Shown: positions 1-10,158, numbered from the stretch's first letter. The stretch: 64,000 nucleotides of DNA from Thiorhodovibrio frisius (GCF_033954835.1 NZ_CP121471.1:2350501-2414500), one strand, 5' to 3'. The notes: generated from the letters alone by a model not told the origin. A program made the numbers and translations.

Positions 1-2478
1 CGCTCGGGCCAGGGAGATCAAGGCGGTGGCCATGGTAACGCCGGCTGAGGGGCCGTCCTTGGGGGTGGCGCCGGCGGGCACATGCAGGTGGATGAAGGCA
101 TTTTCGAAAAAGGCCACATCGGCGCCAAATTCTTTGGCGTGGCTGACCACATAGCCATAGGCGATGTCGGCGGACTCTTTCATCACGTCGCCGAGTTGAC
201 CGGTCAGCTTGAAGCCGCGGGTGAAGTTGTGTGTGCACTGCGCCTCAATCGAAAGGGTGGCGCCGCCCATGGCAGTCCAGGCAAGACCCGTGACCACGCC
301 GGGGCCGGAGAGCTTGCGCTCGTCGCGAAAGACCGGGCTGCCCAGATAGTCCTTGAGATCCGCCTCGGTGACGGTAATGGGCCTGGGCGCGTCTTCGAGC
401 AGCTTGATCGTGCATTTGCGCACGATCTTGCCGAGCTGCTTTTCCAGCCGGCGCACGCCCGCGTCGCGCGCATAGCCCTCAATAAGCGCACGCAGGGTTT
501 TGGTGTCCAGCTTGAGGGTGTCGCGGTCCAGGCCAGCTTTGTCGATCTGGCGCGGTAGTAGATATTTCCGCGCGATGGCCAGTTTTTCACTGGCGATGTA
601 GCCGGAGAGCTGAATCACCTCCATGCGATCAAGCAGGGGCCCGGGAATGCTGTCGGTCTGGTTGGCAGTGCAAACAAAGAGCACCTTGGAGAGATCGAAG
701 CGCAAATCCAGATAATGATCGAGAAAATCGTTGTTCTGTTCGGGGTCGAGCACCTCAAGCAGGGCCGAGGCCGGGTCGCCATGATAGGACGCGCCAATTT
801 TGTCGATCTCATCGAGCATGATGACCGGATTGGCGGTACCGGCTTCTTTCATCGCCTGCAAGAACTTGCCCGGCATGGCGCCGATGTAAGTGCGGCGGTG
901 GCCTTTGATTTCGGCCTCGTCGCGGATGCCGCCGACCGAGAAGCGATAAAACTTGCGCCCCAGCGCATCGGCGATGGAATGACCGATGGAGGTTTTGCCC
1001 ACACCGGGCGGGCCGACCAGCAGGATGATAGAGCCGGCGATCTCGCCTTTCATGATGCCGACGGCGAGGAATTCCAGAATGCGATCTTTCACATCTTCCA
1101 GGCCGTAGTGGTCACGGTCCAGCACCCGCCGGGCGCGCTTGAGGTTGAGCTTGTCTTTTGAATGCCGACCCCAGGGCAGCAGGGTGATCCAGTCGAGATA
1201 ATTGCGCGTGACGGAATACTCGGGCGAGCCGGTCTCGAGAATGGACATCTTGTCCATTTCCTCATCGACGCGCTTCTGGGCTTCTTCGGACAGGGTGAGC
1301 TTTTTTAATCGATCCTTAAAGCGGTCGACCTCAGCGGTGCGATCATCCTTGGCGATGCCCAGCTCTTTTTGAATGGCCTTGAGTTGCTCGCGGAGGAAAA
1401 ACTCGCGCTGGGTTTTCTGCATCCGCTCCTCAACCGACTGGCGGATGGTCTGTTGGGCGTGAGCGAGCTCAAGCTCTTTGTTTAACAGCACCAGCACCTT
1501 CTCCATGCGCTTCATCAGCGGTACGGCTTCGAGTACCTCCTGGAGCTGGATTTTGGTGGAGGTGGTCAGACTGGCGGCAAAGTCGGCCAGGTGCGAGGGA
1601 TCATCTGGGCCAAAGCGGTCGAGGAACATGCGCAGTTCTTCGACATAGAGCGGATTGAGCGGCAGCAACTCCTTGATGGTGTTGATGACGGCCATGGCAT
1701 AGGCCTTGACCTCGTCTTCCGGCACCGGGGCCGGCTCGGGCAGGTAATCCACCAGGGCGGCAAAGGGCGCGCGCCGACGGGTGAACTTGTTGATGCGGAA
1801 GCGTTGCAGGCACTCGACCAGCACTTGCAGTTTGCCCTCGGATTCTGCCGCGCGGTGCACGCGCGCGGCAGTGCCGATTTCGCGGAAGTTCTCGACCTTG
1901 GCCGACTCCGAGGTCTCGCTGTTGACCAGCACAATGCCGATGATTTTGTGGTCGGATTCGGCCACGGTCTCGATAGTGCGGCCCCAGTGGCCGGCGTCCA
2001 TCAGCAGGGGCACCGCCTGGCCGGGGAAGAAGGGGCGCGAGGCGACCGGCAGCAGCGGAATGCGCGTGGGCATCACATCGCGGGCGCGCGCCAGCTTGCC
2101 ACCGCTCGCGCTACTGCTCGAGGTCGTCCCGTTCTCGTCGTCATCCTCCGACTCGGTCGCAGACTCAGCCTGGTCTTCGTTGTCGGTATGCTCGATAGCC
2201 ATCTTTTCGCGGCCCATTCTTTTCAAGAACTCTTCGCGCAGAGCCTTGGGCAGCTTTTCGGCCAGTTTCTCGACCATGGCGAGCGGCAGCATGTCTTCGA
2301 GCAAAGTATCGAGGCCATCATGCTCGGCGTCGTTCTGCTCGGAGTCCTGCCCGCTTTCTTCCCCGCTGGCTTCGTCGCTGTTCTCAGTCGGCTCAGGCGC
2401 CGCCTTGTTTTCGGGCTTGTCCTGCTCGGGTGCGGCGGAATCCGGCGTCGGTTCGCCGTCACTGTCCTGATGATGCAT
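1..2478 (-). CDS. lon: ATP-dependent protease Lon, C-terminus beyond window
   Basis: ATP-dependent serine protease that degrades misfolded and regulatory proteins in the cytoplasm. About 826 residues are visible. The LON substrate-binding domain begins near residue 138 ([15 protein letters not shown]), the AAA+ Walker [10 protein letters not shown] lies near residue 488, and the catalytic-serine motif PKDGPSAG is near residue 811. The gene then runs off the left edge before the catalytic lysine. Compared with E. coli Lon, all landmarks are shifted by about 130 residues. The shift comes from a low-complexity acidic N-terminal extension rich in D, E and S. The ATG at 2478 is supported by GGAGAG five bases upstream; internal starts near residues 88-93 are possible but have weaker ribosome sites. 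It lies 45 bp downstream of rsmA on the same strand. Confidence 0.95.
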   Translation of the reverse strand, partial: MHHQDSDGEPTPDSAAPEQDKPENKAAPEPTENSDEASGEESGQDSEQNDAEHDGLDTLLEDMLPLAMVEKLAEKLPKALREEFLKRMGREKMAIEHTDNEDQAESATESEDDDENGTTSSSSASGGKLARARDVMPTRIPLLPVASRPFFPGQAVPLLMDAGHWGRTIETVAESDHKIIGIVLVNSETSESAKVENFREIGTAARVHRAAESEGKLQVLVECLQRFRINKFTRRRAPFAALVDYLPEPAPVPEDEVKAYAMAVINTIKELLPLNPLYVEELRMFLDRFGPDDPSHLADFAASLTTSTKIQLQEVLEAVPLMKRMEKVLVLLNKELELAHAQQTIRQSVEERMQKTQREFFLREQLKAIQKELGIAKDDRTAEVDRFKDRLKKLTLSEEAQKRVDEEMDKMSILETGSPEYSVTRNYLDWITLLPWGRHSKDKLNLKRARRVLDRDHYGLEDVKDRILEFLAVGIMKGEIAGSIILLVGPPGVGKTSIGHSIADALGRKFYRFSVGGIRDEAEIKGHRRTYIGAMPGKFLQAMKEAGTANPVIMLDEIDKIGASYHGDPASALLEVLDPEQNNDFLDHYLDLRFDLSKVLFVCTANQTDSIPGPLLDRMEVIQLSGYIASEKLAIARKYLLPRQIDKAGLDRDTLKLDTKTLRALIEGYARDAGVRRLEKQLGKIVRKCTIKLLEDAPRPITVTEADLKDYLGSPVFRDERKLSGPGVVTGLAWTAMGGATLSIEAQCTHNFTRGFKLTGQLGDVMKESADIAYGYVVSHAKEFGADVAFFENAFIHLHVPAGATPKDGPSAGVTMATALISLARA

Positions 2479-2523
2479 GCAGTCTCTCCAGCTTGCGGCC
2501 GGTTTGGGTTAAGCCCGCAAATC

Positions 2524-3396
2524 TCAGGGTTTATCCCCGGGATTGCAAGCCTGGTTGGAAAGGCGGGCGAAATCTTCAATGCCCAGAGTTTCGGCGCGTG
2601 CGCCCGGATCGATGCCTGCCTGCTCGAAGGCAAGTGGCTCAATCCACTGGCGCAGGCTGTTGCGCAGGGTCTTGCGCCGTTGCGCGAATGCCGCCGCGAC
2701 CAGGCTAGCGTGATGCGGTGGATTGGCGATGCTGACGGGCGCAGAGATTGGGATGCGCAGACGCAGCAGGGCGGAGTCCACTCGTGGTGCTGGCTTGAAA
2801 GCACCAGGGCCGATGTGAAACAGCCACTCGGCTTGGCAACGGCTCTGCACCATGACCGACAGGCGCCCATAGGCTTTACTGCCTGGGGCGGCAACAATGC
2901 GCTCGACGACTTCTTTTTGCAGCATCAGATGCATGTCGGCGATGGCTTGGGCCTGGTCGAGCATGTGAAACAGCAGCGGCGTGGAGATGTTGTAGGGCAG
3001 GTTGCCGATAATGCGCAGCGGGTGGCCTGGGCGCAGGGCGGTGAAATCAAAGCGCAGCGCATCGGCCTGGTGTAGATGCAAGTCGCCGCAGCCGGCGCAT
3101 TGCTGGTGCAGTGGCGCGATCAGATCGCGGTCGAGTTCAATGGCGTCGAGGCGGCCGCCGGCGGCGAGCAGACCACGGGTAAGCGCGCCCTGGCCAGGGC
3201 CGATTTCGACCAAGGCATCGTCCGGCTTGGGGGCGATGGCGGCGAGAATACGCTGAATGATGAATGGATCATGCAGGAAGTTCTGACCGAAGCGCTTGCG
3301 CGCCTGGTGTTTTGGCTCAGGCGTGGTTTGCTGTGAGCATTTGTTGGCGGTGACGGCTTTGCTGATGTGATCGTCCTCATGCGTGCGTGATGCCAT
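2524..3396 (-). CDS. rsmA: 16S rRNA dimethyladenosine transferase RsmA/KsgA
   Basis: SAM-dependent enzyme that dimethylates two adjacent adenines near the 3' end of 16S rRNA during small-subunit maturation. The family signature ARKRFGQNFLHD is near residue 33, followed by the SAM-binding VEIGPGQGALT and the catalytic NLPYNIS motif. At 290 residues it is slightly longer than usual because about 30 residues precede the conserved start. No closer ATG exists, so the ATG at 3396 is kept although its ribosome site is weak. It lies between the FliL-like gene and lon on the same strand. Confidence 0.96.
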   Translation of the reverse strand: MASRTHEDDHISKAVTANKCSQQTTPEPKHQARKRFGQNFLHDPFIIQRILAAIAPKPDDALVEIGPGQGALTRGLLAAGGRLDAIELDRDLIAPLHQQCAGCGDLHLHQADALRFDFTALRPGHPLRIIGNLPYNISTPLLFHMLDQAQAIADMHLMLQKEVVERIVAAPGSKAYGRLSVMVQSRCQAEWLFHIGPGAFKPAPRVDSALLRLRIPISAPVSIANPPHHASLVAAAFAQRRKTLRNSLRQWIEPLAFEQAGIDPGARAETLGIEDFARLSNQACNPGDKP

Positions 3397-3457
3397 GCTT
3401 GGCGGGGCAGGGCGAGAACAAGTTGCCCTGCCGCCGACTTGGTTGCCAGTCGCGCAC

Positions 3458-3919
3458 TTACTGCATGATGAAGGCGGTGAAGTAAAGGTCCTGGATTGCC
3501 GGGTTACCGGCCATGCGGCTCAGAGTCTCGCGCAGCGCTTCCAGGGTTTCCTTGCGCAGGCTCTCGCGTCCTTCCACGCTTTGCAGTGCCTCCATGTCAC
3601 GCCCGCCAAAGAGAGTAATGAGTCGGTCGCGGATGGCGACGCTGTGTTGCTGTATGACGTCGTTATCAGCGGCGGTAAGCACATAAAAGTCCATCTCTAC
3701 GCGCAGGTACTTGGCGGAATCCTCGCTTGCCAGATTGACGATCAGGTAGGGGCCCATGGAGACATAACCGGGGTAATTGCCCGTTATCTTGAGCGGGGCC
3801 TGAGCCAGACCCGGTGTTGCAGGCAGCAAGAGTGCGAGGGTTAGCAGCAGCGAGTGCAAGCCGACCCTGGGCGCGGCGGATATCAGGTTCAAGAGGCTGT
3901 TCATGCGTCCTTGGATCAT
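3458..3919 (-). CDS. FliL-like periplasmic protein
   Basis: A 153-residue protein with a hydrophobic N-terminal signal or anchor (residues about 18-40, ending near LAQA). A FliL-type domain follows (GPYLIVNLA, YLRVEMDFYV, HSVAIRDRLITLFGG, then a C-terminal FTAFIMQ). Flagellar FliL proteins attach to the basal body and act on the stator. No flagellar gene is near here, so a motility role is only inferred from the domain. Start is the ATG at 3919 or at 3904; a TATAAT box lies about 35 bp upstream. The rsmA start follows 61 bp downstream on the same strand. Confidence 0.75.
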   Translation of the reverse strand: MIQGRMNSLLNLISAAPRVGLHSLLLTLALLLPATPGLAQAPLKITGNYPGYVSMGPYLIVNLASEDSAKYLRVEMDFYVLTAADNDVIQQHSVAIRDRLITLFGGRDMEALQSVEGRESLRKETLEALRETLSRMAGNPAIQDLYFTAFIMQ

Positions 3920-3954
3920 GGTGCGAATCTGTTTGTTCTAGCGAAGGTGATCGC

Positions 3955-3960
3955 ATTATA
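3955..3960 (-). promoter_or_regulatory. Candidate -10 box for the FliL-like gene
   Basis: On the minus strand the sequence reads TATAAT exactly, about 35 bp upstream of the ATG at 3919. No good -35 hexamer is seen at 16-18 bp. It may also drive rsmA and lon, since all three genes are co-oriented with short gaps. Confidence 0.45.
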
Positions 3961-4019
3961 CCCAGCGGACATGGGCGTCGGTTATTTCGGGTTGGGGAAA
4001 AGGGTCTGTTGGCCAGGCG

Positions 4020-7000
4020 CTAAGCGGCGAGCGCGCCGGTGGCGCCATCGGCGGGCTGGCTCGGGGGGCTTGGATGCGCATCGACAGGGTGGCGGGTGCC
4101 AGCATCCGGTGCGGCGATCAGCACATAAACGGCCGGCACTACAAAGAGGGTGAAAAGCGTACCAATGCCCAGACCGGCGGTAATCACCAGCCCGATGTCA
4201 AAGCGGCTGACCGCGCCTGGGCCGCTGGCGGTGAGCAGCGGAATCATGGCCACCAGCATGGCGACTGTGGTCATTAGAATTGGGCGCAGGCGAATGGCCG
4301 AGGCCTGCTGCACGGCAGCGGATCTATCCAGACCGTCGCGCTCGCGTAGTTGATTGGCGAACTCGACAATCAGAATGCCGTTTTTGGCGATCAGGCCGAT
4401 CAGGGTAATCAGCCCCACCTGGGTGTAGATGTTGATGCTGGCAAAACCGAGAAACAGAAACACCATGGCTCCGGCGATGGACAGCGGCACCGACATCAGA
4501 ATGACGAAGGGATCGCGCCAACTCTCGAACTGGGCTGCCAGGACCAGATAGATGATCAGCAGCGACAGGAAGAAGGTTGCCTCCAGCGCGCCGCCCTCGG
4601 TCTTGAACTGGCGCGACTCGCCCTTGAAGTCCCAGCGCAGATTGCGCGGGAAAATATCGGTGGCTTGTTGTTCCAGATAACTCAGCGCATCCCCGAGCGA
4701 CACCCCGGGCATCATCACGCCAGACAGGGCGATAGAATTCAACTGCTGGAACTGGGTGCGTTTGGACGGTACTACCTCATTGCGCAGGCTGACCAGGGTC
4801 GAGAGCGGAATCAGCTCGCCGCTGGCGGTGGGTATGTGGTAATTCTCGATAAGCTCGGTGGTGGCACGGGTGCTTTGCTCCACCTGCGGGATCACCTTAT
4901 AGCTGCGGCCCTCCAGGCTGAACCAGTTCACATAGTCCTGATTGAGCATCACCGCCAGACTGCGCCCGAGCGCCTGCATGCTGATGCCGAGATCCCCGGC
5001 CAGATCGCGGTCGACTTCAATCACAGTGCGCGGGCGGGCGTATTCAACATCCTTTTGCAGGAACATGAACTTGCCGCTGGCCATGGCGGTGCCCAGAAGT
5101 TGATCGGCAAAGCCGTTGATCTCCTCGATCTCGCTGTCGGAGAGGATGACAAACTCGATCGGGATGCCATTACCCGGTGTCGGCAAGCTGGGACGCGGAA
5201 AGGCGACGGTTTGCAGGCCGGTAATCTGTCCAAGCGCGCCCTGTAGTTGCGGCTGCACGACCATCTGCGAGCGCTCGCGCTGCGAAGGCGGGGACATCTT
5301 GAAACCGCCAAAGGTCATGGTGGTATCACCGCCAAAACCGGCGAGTAGGAAGCTTTCCTGATATTCCGGGAAGGTCTCGAAAATGGTCTGCATCTGGCGC
5401 ACATAGCGCACGTCGTAATCGATGGTCGCGGTCTGGGGCGCGTTACCCATCACGAACAGAATGCTCTGATCCTCAGTGGGCGCCAGCTCTTTTTTGGTCA
5501 TGCCATACATGGCGTAGATGGCGCCGATCACCACCAGCGCCACCAGAATAGTCACCGCCGGGTATTTGAGCCAGCTCGCCAGGGCGTGGCCATACATGCG
5601 CGCGAGCCAGGCAAAGAACTGCTCGACTAGGTGCTCGAAGCGCGAGGAGTCCTCGCTCGAATGCAGCACCCGCCCGGCGATCATGGGCGAAAGGGTCAAG
5701 GCCACCACGCCTGAGATCAGCACTGCGCCGGCCAGAGTGAAGGCAAATTCAGTAAAGAGCGAACCGACCAACCCGCCCATGAAGCCAATGGGTGCATAGA
5801 CGGCGACCAGGGTGGTGGTCATGGCGAGAATCGGCAAGCCGAGTTCGCGCGCGGCATCTACGGCGGCGGTGATGCCGTCTTTGCCCATTTCCAGATGGCG
5901 ATGGACGTTTTCGACCACCACGATGGCGTCATCGACCACCAGGCCGATAGCCAGCACCATGGCGAGCAGGGTGAGCAGATTGATCGAGAAGCCCATCAGC
6001 AGCATCAGGAAAGCACCGCCGACGATGGACAGCGGCACCACCAGGGATGGAATGAGCGCGGCGCGGATCGAGCCCAGCGACAGGAAGATCACGAAGAGCA
6101 CAATCAACACCGCCTCGGCCAGGGTGGTGAAGACCTCGCGGATGGATTCCTCAATGAATTCGCTGGCATCGTAAGGAATGTGCGCTTCGAGCCCCTCGGG
6201 GAACTGCGCCTCCAGGCTGGGCAGCAACTCATGTACGCGCTCGGCAACGGTGAGCGGATTGGCACCTGGTGCCTGCTCGATGCCAATGAAAATGGCCGGG
6301 ATGCCCTTGTAGAGCGTCTGGGAGTTGTCATCGGCCGGGCCGAGTTCCACTGTGGCAATGTCATTGAGGCGAACCAGCGTTCCGCCTTCTTCGCGGATGA
6401 CCAGTTGGCGGAAGTCCTCGACATCGCTTAAGTCTGTGGTGGTGCTGAGATCAATCTGCACCAGGTCGCCACGCAACTGGCCGATGCCGGCCAGGTAATT
6501 GTTGGCTTGCAGGGCAGCGGCAACCTGCTCGCCGGAAATACCGAGCGCCGCCATGCGATCAGGATCGAGCCACACGCGCATGGCAAAGGTCTGATTGCCG
6601 AAAATCTCGGCCTGAGCAACCCCCTCAAGCGCCTGCAACTGCGGCTGCACCACCCGGATCAGATAATCGGTAATCTGCGACAGGGACATCTCACGGCTGT
6701 AGAAGGCGAGATACAAGAGCGCCGTGGTATCACCCGTGGTGGAATCAATCACCGGATTTTGCGCCGCCTCGGGCAGCACATTGAGCTGGCTGGCGACCTT
6801 GGCCTGAATTCCCGACACCGCATCATTGGCCGAGTAATTCAGGCGCATATTGGCCTCAATCACCGACACGCCCTGGCTGCTGGTGGCACTGAGAAAATCA
6901 ATCCCCTCGGCCTGCGCGATGGCCTGCTGTAGCGGCGTGGTGATAAAGCCCTTGACCAGTTCGGCGCTGGCACCCGGATAAGCCGTGGTGACAGTGACCA

Positions 7001-7130
7001 CGGTGTTTTGGGTCAGCGGAAACTGGCGCACTTCCATCTCAAAGATGGCACGCAGGCCGAGCACGAAAATCAGCAGGCTCACGACACTCGCGAGCACCGG
7101 GCGATAGACGAAGATATCGGTGAATTTCAC
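4020..7130 (-). CDS. RND-family efflux pump, inner-membrane subunit (HAE1 type)
   Basis: A 1036-residue proton-driven exporter of the AcrB/MexB class, the usual length for the family. The N-terminal helix (IFVYRPVLASVVSLLIFV) is followed by a porter domain. Helix 4 carries the proton-relay motif AIGLVVDDAIVVVENVHRH near residue 400, and the second half ends with another helix bundle (ASINIYTQVGLITLIGLI). Its start overlaps the stop of the adaptor gene by 4 bp (ATGA), so the pair is translationally coupled. No outer-membrane channel gene is adjacent; a TolC-type partner must be encoded elsewhere. Substrate cannot be inferred. Confidence 0.95.
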   Translation of the reverse strand: MKFTDIFVYRPVLASVVSLLIFVLGLRAIFEMEVRQFPLTQNTVVTVTTAYPGASAELVKGFITTPLQQAIAQAEGIDFLSATSSQGVSVIEANMRLNYSANDAVSGIQAKVASQLNVLPEAAQNPVIDSTTGDTTALLYLAFYSREMSLSQITDYLIRVVQPQLQALEGVAQAEIFGNQTFAMRVWLDPDRMAALGISGEQVAAALQANNYLAGIGQLRGDLVQIDLSTTTDLSDVEDFRQLVIREEGGTLVRLNDIATVELGPADDNSQTLYKGIPAIFIGIEQAPGANPLTVAERVHELLPSLEAQFPEGLEAHIPYDASEFIEESIREVFTTLAEAVLIVLFVIFLSLGSIRAALIPSLVVPLSIVGGAFLMLLMGFSINLLTLLAMVLAIGLVVDDAIVVVENVHRHLEMGKDGITAAVDAARELGLPILAMTTTLVAVYAPIGFMGGLVGSLFTEFAFTLAGAVLISGVVALTLSPMIAGRVLHSSEDSSRFEHLVEQFFAWLARMYGHALASWLKYPAVTILVALVVIGAIYAMYGMTKKELAPTEDQSILFVMGNAPQTATIDYDVRYVRQMQTIFETFPEYQESFLLAGFGGDTTMTFGGFKMSPPSQRERSQMVVQPQLQGALGQITGLQTVAFPRPSLPTPGNGIPIEFVILSDSEIEEINGFADQLLGTAMASGKFMFLQKDVEYARPRTVIEVDRDLAGDLGISMQALGRSLAVMLNQDYVNWFSLEGRSYKVIPQVEQSTRATTELIENYHIPTASGELIPLSTLVSLRNEVVPSKRTQFQQLNSIALSGVMMPGVSLGDALSYLEQQATDIFPRNLRWDFKGESRQFKTEGGALEATFFLSLLIIYLVLAAQFESWRDPFVILMSVPLSIAGAMVFLFLGFASINIYTQVGLITLIGLIAKNGILIVEFANQLRERDGLDRSAAVQQASAIRLRPILMTTVAMLVAMIPLLTASGPGAVSRFDIGLVITAGLGIGTLFTLFVVPAVYVLIAAPDAGTRHPVDAHPSPPSQPADGATGALAA

Positions 7131-8308
7131 TGCGACGCGTCTCCGCTGTCAGCCTGGGATGCGTCGGCGTCTGGCGCTGCGGCGGTCCTTTTTTTGCTTG
7201 GTTCACCGGGTCCCTTGGGCCTGGCTCCGTCGCCCTCGGTGATTTGGACCTCGGCGCCATTACGCAGCTTGACCTGTCCGGCAGCCACCACCCGATCACC
7301 GGCTTTAAGGCCGGACATGACGGCTACCCGTCCGCCGCGCACCGCGCCGGTTTGAATCTGGCGGCGCTGTACCACCAGTTTGCCGGCCTGTTCACCCTCG
7401 CCATCGAGAATCAAAAACACCGAATCGCCATAGGTATTGAAAGTGATGGCCTCGCGCGGCAGAGTGAGCACCTGGTCCTGTTTGGGCAGTAGGGTGGCGA
7501 CCTTGGTGAACATGCCGGGCCGCAGCCGATGGTCGGTATTCTTCAGCAGCGCGCGCACCTGGACATTGCGCGTGGCCTGATCCACCGCCGGGCTGATGGC
7601 CTGAATGGTGCCGGGGAAGGACTCATCCGGATAGGCCGCGACCCGCACTGCCACGGCCTGTCCGACGGCAAGTTGCGCCAGTTCGCGCTCGGGCAGGGCA
7701 TAGTCGACATAGACGGGATCGAGGGCCTCCAGCGCGACGATGCTGGTGCCGGCGGCTAGATACTGACCAAGATCGACCTGACGGATGCCGAGCTGACCGG
7801 CAAAGGGCGCGCGGATGGTTTTCTTTTCAATTAACGCGCGCTTGGCGGCCACTTCGGCCTCAGTCTGTTGCAGGCGGGAACTGGCCTCATCGAAATCGCC
7901 CTGGGACACGGCGCGATCTGCCAGCAGGCGGCGGTTGCGGCCAAGCTGGGTCTCAGCCAGGCTGCGCGCGGCTTCCAGCCCAGCCAGATCGGCCTCGTCG
8001 ACCTCGGTGTCGAGTTGAACCAGTGCCTGGTTTTTCTCCACCATATCGCCGGAGTCGAACAGAATCTGCTGGATCTGTCCCGGTACCTGGTTGCTGACCA
8101 TGACCCCCTGCACCGCCTGCACCGAGCCGACAGCGTGCAGCTCTGGCTGCCAGGTCATGGCCTCCACCCGCGTGGCGGCAACCGTGGCTGCCGGCTGCGG
8201 TTGGGAGAACATGGCAATTTCGCCCTGAATCTGGCGATATTTCAAAAAGCCCAGGCCACCGATGACGATGGCGACGACGAGGAGAACGAGCAGAATGCGA
8301 CGCAGCAT
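7127..8308 (-). CDS. RND efflux periplasmic adaptor (membrane fusion protein)
   Basis: A 393-residue adaptor that bridges the inner-membrane RND pump and an outer-membrane channel. A single N-terminal helix (about residues 4-22) anchors it. Next come a lipoyl/barrel-sandwich segment (VQAVQGVMVSNQVPGQI), a short alpha-hairpin rich in A, E and R (about 105-150), the second lipoyl half (IRAPFAGQLGIRQV) and beta-barrel/membrane-proximal domains. The C-terminal 35 residues are low-complexity (K, A, D, S). It is the first gene of a two-gene operon with the pump. Confidence 0.93.
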   Translation of the reverse strand: MLRRILLVLLVVAIVIGGLGFLKYRQIQGEIAMFSQPQPAATVAATRVEAMTWQPELHAVGSVQAVQGVMVSNQVPGQIQQILFDSGDMVEKNQALVQLDTEVDEADLAGLEAARSLAETQLGRNRRLLADRAVSQGDFDEASSRLQQTEAEVAAKRALIEKKTIRAPFAGQLGIRQVDLGQYLAAGTSIVALEALDPVYVDYALPERELAQLAVGQAVAVRVAAYPDESFPGTIQAISPAVDQATRNVQVRALLKNTDHRLRPGMFTKVATLLPKQDQVLTLPREAITFNTYGDSVFLILDGEGEQAGKLVVQRRQIQTGAVRGGRVAVMSGLKAGDRVVAAGQVKLRNGAEVQITEGDGARPKGPGEPSKKRTAAAPDADASQADSGDASQ

Positions 8309-8420
8309 GGCGTGATTTATCCCTTAACTGTGTGATCGATTACCTGCGCTTCGACACCTGTGCGTCGATACCTGCGCACCGATCAGGGGTTCCTTTCCGG
8401 CGCCAAGGGCCGGACCGATT

Positions 8421-8885
8421 CTAATGCTCCGGTGGAGCCGTGGCTGCAGAGGCTTTGGCGTTCGCGGCTTTCTTGGCGACGATCCGTGCCAACCACCATT
8501 TCAGCAGGGTAACGCTGAGGAGAACGCCAAGTCCCCATGCGGCCAGCAGATAGGAGGAGGGGATGGTCCAGGCGGGGCTGGCGGCCAGGGCCAGCGAGGA
8601 GGTGCTCGCGGCAAGGAAAAAGACCCCAAGCAGCAAGAACGCCGTCCAGCTTAGCGCCATGGCACCGTAGCGCTCTGCCATCGACAGCACCACCAGGGTC
8701 CCGGGCAGGGCCAGCGAGGCGATCAGGATCATGGACCCAATGGTCCACCAGCTGATCTCGGGGAGACTGCCGATAATGATGGGTTGAAGGGTTGGGCCGG
8801 ACATTAGGCCTGCGGCGGCTGCGACCACGGCCAGAATAATGTCTTTGTTGACGGCTCCTTTCATGCTTCGGTGGCTCTTCATCAT
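8421..8885 (-). CDS. Small multipass membrane protein, unknown function
   Basis: Not recognised. A protein of about 154 residues with four hydrophobic stretches (roughly residues 14-30, 45-65, 75-100 and 110-130) and a K/A-rich cytoplasmic tail. The ATG at 8885 (or the adjacent one at 8882) follows a GAGG ribosome site; the longer TTG-initiated version is less likely. It lies between the efflux adaptor and the divergent glycosyltransferase gene, with 113 bp to the adaptor start. Nothing in it suggests a substrate or catalytic site. Confidence 0.65.
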   Translation of the reverse strand: MMKSHRSMKGAVNKDIILAVVAAAAGLMSGPTLQPIIIGSLPEISWWTIGSMILIASLALPGTLVVLSMAERYGAMALSWTAFLLLGVFFLAASTSSLALAASPAWTIPSSYLLAAWGLGVLLSVTLLKWWLARIVAKKAANAKASAATAPPEH

Positions 8886-9084
8886 AATCCTCGTCCCTAT
8901 TGATTTTGGTCCCGATTGTTGTCCCAATCGTTAGCTTGCCATTTTCCCTAGGTCGGGCCGTTCACCGCAAGCGGAATCTTTTGCCCTGAGCCATACCGAT
9001 CACAAATAGAGCGACCGGTTTTGGGCCTGACCCAATGCAAGCCGGTACCCCAGGGCCATCGGCAGCCCCGTGCGGAACTTGCGC

Positions 9085-9090
9085 TATACT
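9085..9090 (+). promoter_or_regulatory. Candidate -10 box for the glycosyltransferase operon
   Basis: TATACT lies 52 bp upstream of the ATG at 9142, without a convincing -35. Its position argues against the upstream GTG at 9070 as the true start of the glycosyltransferase. Confidence 0.35.
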
Positions 9091-9141
9091 CTGCGCCCCG
9101 GCATCGGTGCCGGTTTCCAAGTTTTCGCACAGGCTCCATCC

Positions 9142-10158
9142 ATGCAATCCCCGTCGCCAGCCAAGCCGCCAGCCGACCGCTCCCTGTCGGTCGTTATTCC
9201 ACTGTATCAAGAAGCCGAGAATGTCGCGCCTCTGCTCGAGCGCGTGCATCAGGGTCTGGCCGAGTATTCGCATCCTTGGGAGCTCATTCTGGTTGATGAC
9301 GGCAGTCGCGACCAGACCCCGGCGCGGCTTGAACAGGCTGTCGCACACTATGGCGAGCATGTCCGAGTGATCCGCTTGCGCCGCAACTTCGGTCAGACAG
9401 CAGCCATGCAGGCGGGCTTCGATGCCGCGCGCGGGGCCTTTATCGCCACCCTCGACGGCGACCTGCAAAACGACCCGGCGGAGATTCCGCGTCTGCTTGA
9501 TGAATTAATTGATCGCGATCTTGACCTGCTGCAAGGTTGGCGCCAGCGCAGACAGGATGCGCTCATTATCCGCAAAATCCCCTCGCGCATCGCCAATCGG
9601 CTGATTGGCAAGGTCACGGGGGTGCGCCTGCATGACTATGGCTGCTCGCTCAAGGTCTATCGTGCCGATGTGATCAAAGAAGTGCGTCTGTATGGCGAGA
9701 TGCACCGCTTCATCCCGGTGTGGGTGGCGTCTGTGACCTCGCCCGCGCGCATTGGCGAGACGGTGGTCAGCCATCAGGCGCGGCAGTTCGGTCAGTCAAA
9801 ATATGGCATCTCGCGCACCTTTCGCGTGCTGCTTGATCTGCTTTCGGCCTTTTTCTTTTTGCGCTTTGGTGCGCGGCCGGGACATTTCTTTGGCTCCATT
9901 GGGCTTGGTTTTGGCGCTCTTGGGTCGCTGTTGATGGCGCATTTGCTGGTGGTTAAGTTTGTCTTAGGCGATGACATCGGTCAGCGTCCGCTGCTGTTTG
10001 TTGCCATCCTGCTGCTAGTCGCCTCGGTGCAACTCCTAACCACGGGTGTGCTGGCGGAGATGCTGGTGCGTACCTTCTTTGCCTCGTCGCGGCGCACGCA
10101 CTACGGTATTTTGCCGGACGATTCTGGCACTCAGCCTGGCTGGAAATTGCCGCGTTAA
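9142..10158 (+). CDS. GT2 family polyprenyl-phosphate glycosyltransferase (GtrB/ArnC-like)
   Basis: About 338 residues. The N-terminal GT-A domain has SVVIPLYQEAENV, the nucleotide-binding LVDDGSRD near residue 52 and the metal-binding LDGDLQNDP near residue 107. The QFGQSKYGISR segment typical of dolichol/undecaprenyl-phosphate transferases follows, and then two C-terminal membrane helices (about 255-280 and 290-315). These enzymes transfer a sugar from a nucleotide sugar to a polyprenyl phosphate carrier at the inner membrane. A GT39 transferase and a PAP2 phosphatase follow directly, which fits a pathway that builds, uses and recycles the lipid-linked sugar. Confidence 0.9.
   Translation: MQSPSPAKPPADRSLSVVIPLYQEAENVAPLLERVHQGLAEYSHPWELILVDDGSRDQTPARLEQAVAHYGEHVRVIRLRRNFGQTAAMQAGFDAARGAFIATLDGDLQNDPAEIPRLLDELIDRDLDLLQGWRQRRQDALIIRKIPSRIANRLIGKVTGVRLHDYGCSLKVYRADVIKEVRLYGEMHRFIPVWVASVTSPARIGETVVSHQARQFGQSKYGISRTFRVLLDLLSAFFFLRFGARPGHFFGSIGLGFGALGSLLMAHLLVVKFVLGDDIGQRPLLFVAILLLVASVQLLTTGVLAEMLVRTFFASSRRTHYGILPDDSGTQPGWKLPR

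Noticed and set aside
1591-3075. Long plus-strand open frame opposite lon and rsmA
   Set aside because: It lies wholly antisense to two clearly conserved genes, spans their junction, and its product has no recognisable domain; a GC-rich shadow frame.
4350-5246. Plus-strand frame opposite the RND pump
   Set aside because: Q/H-rich product antisense to a conserved gene; typical shadow frame.
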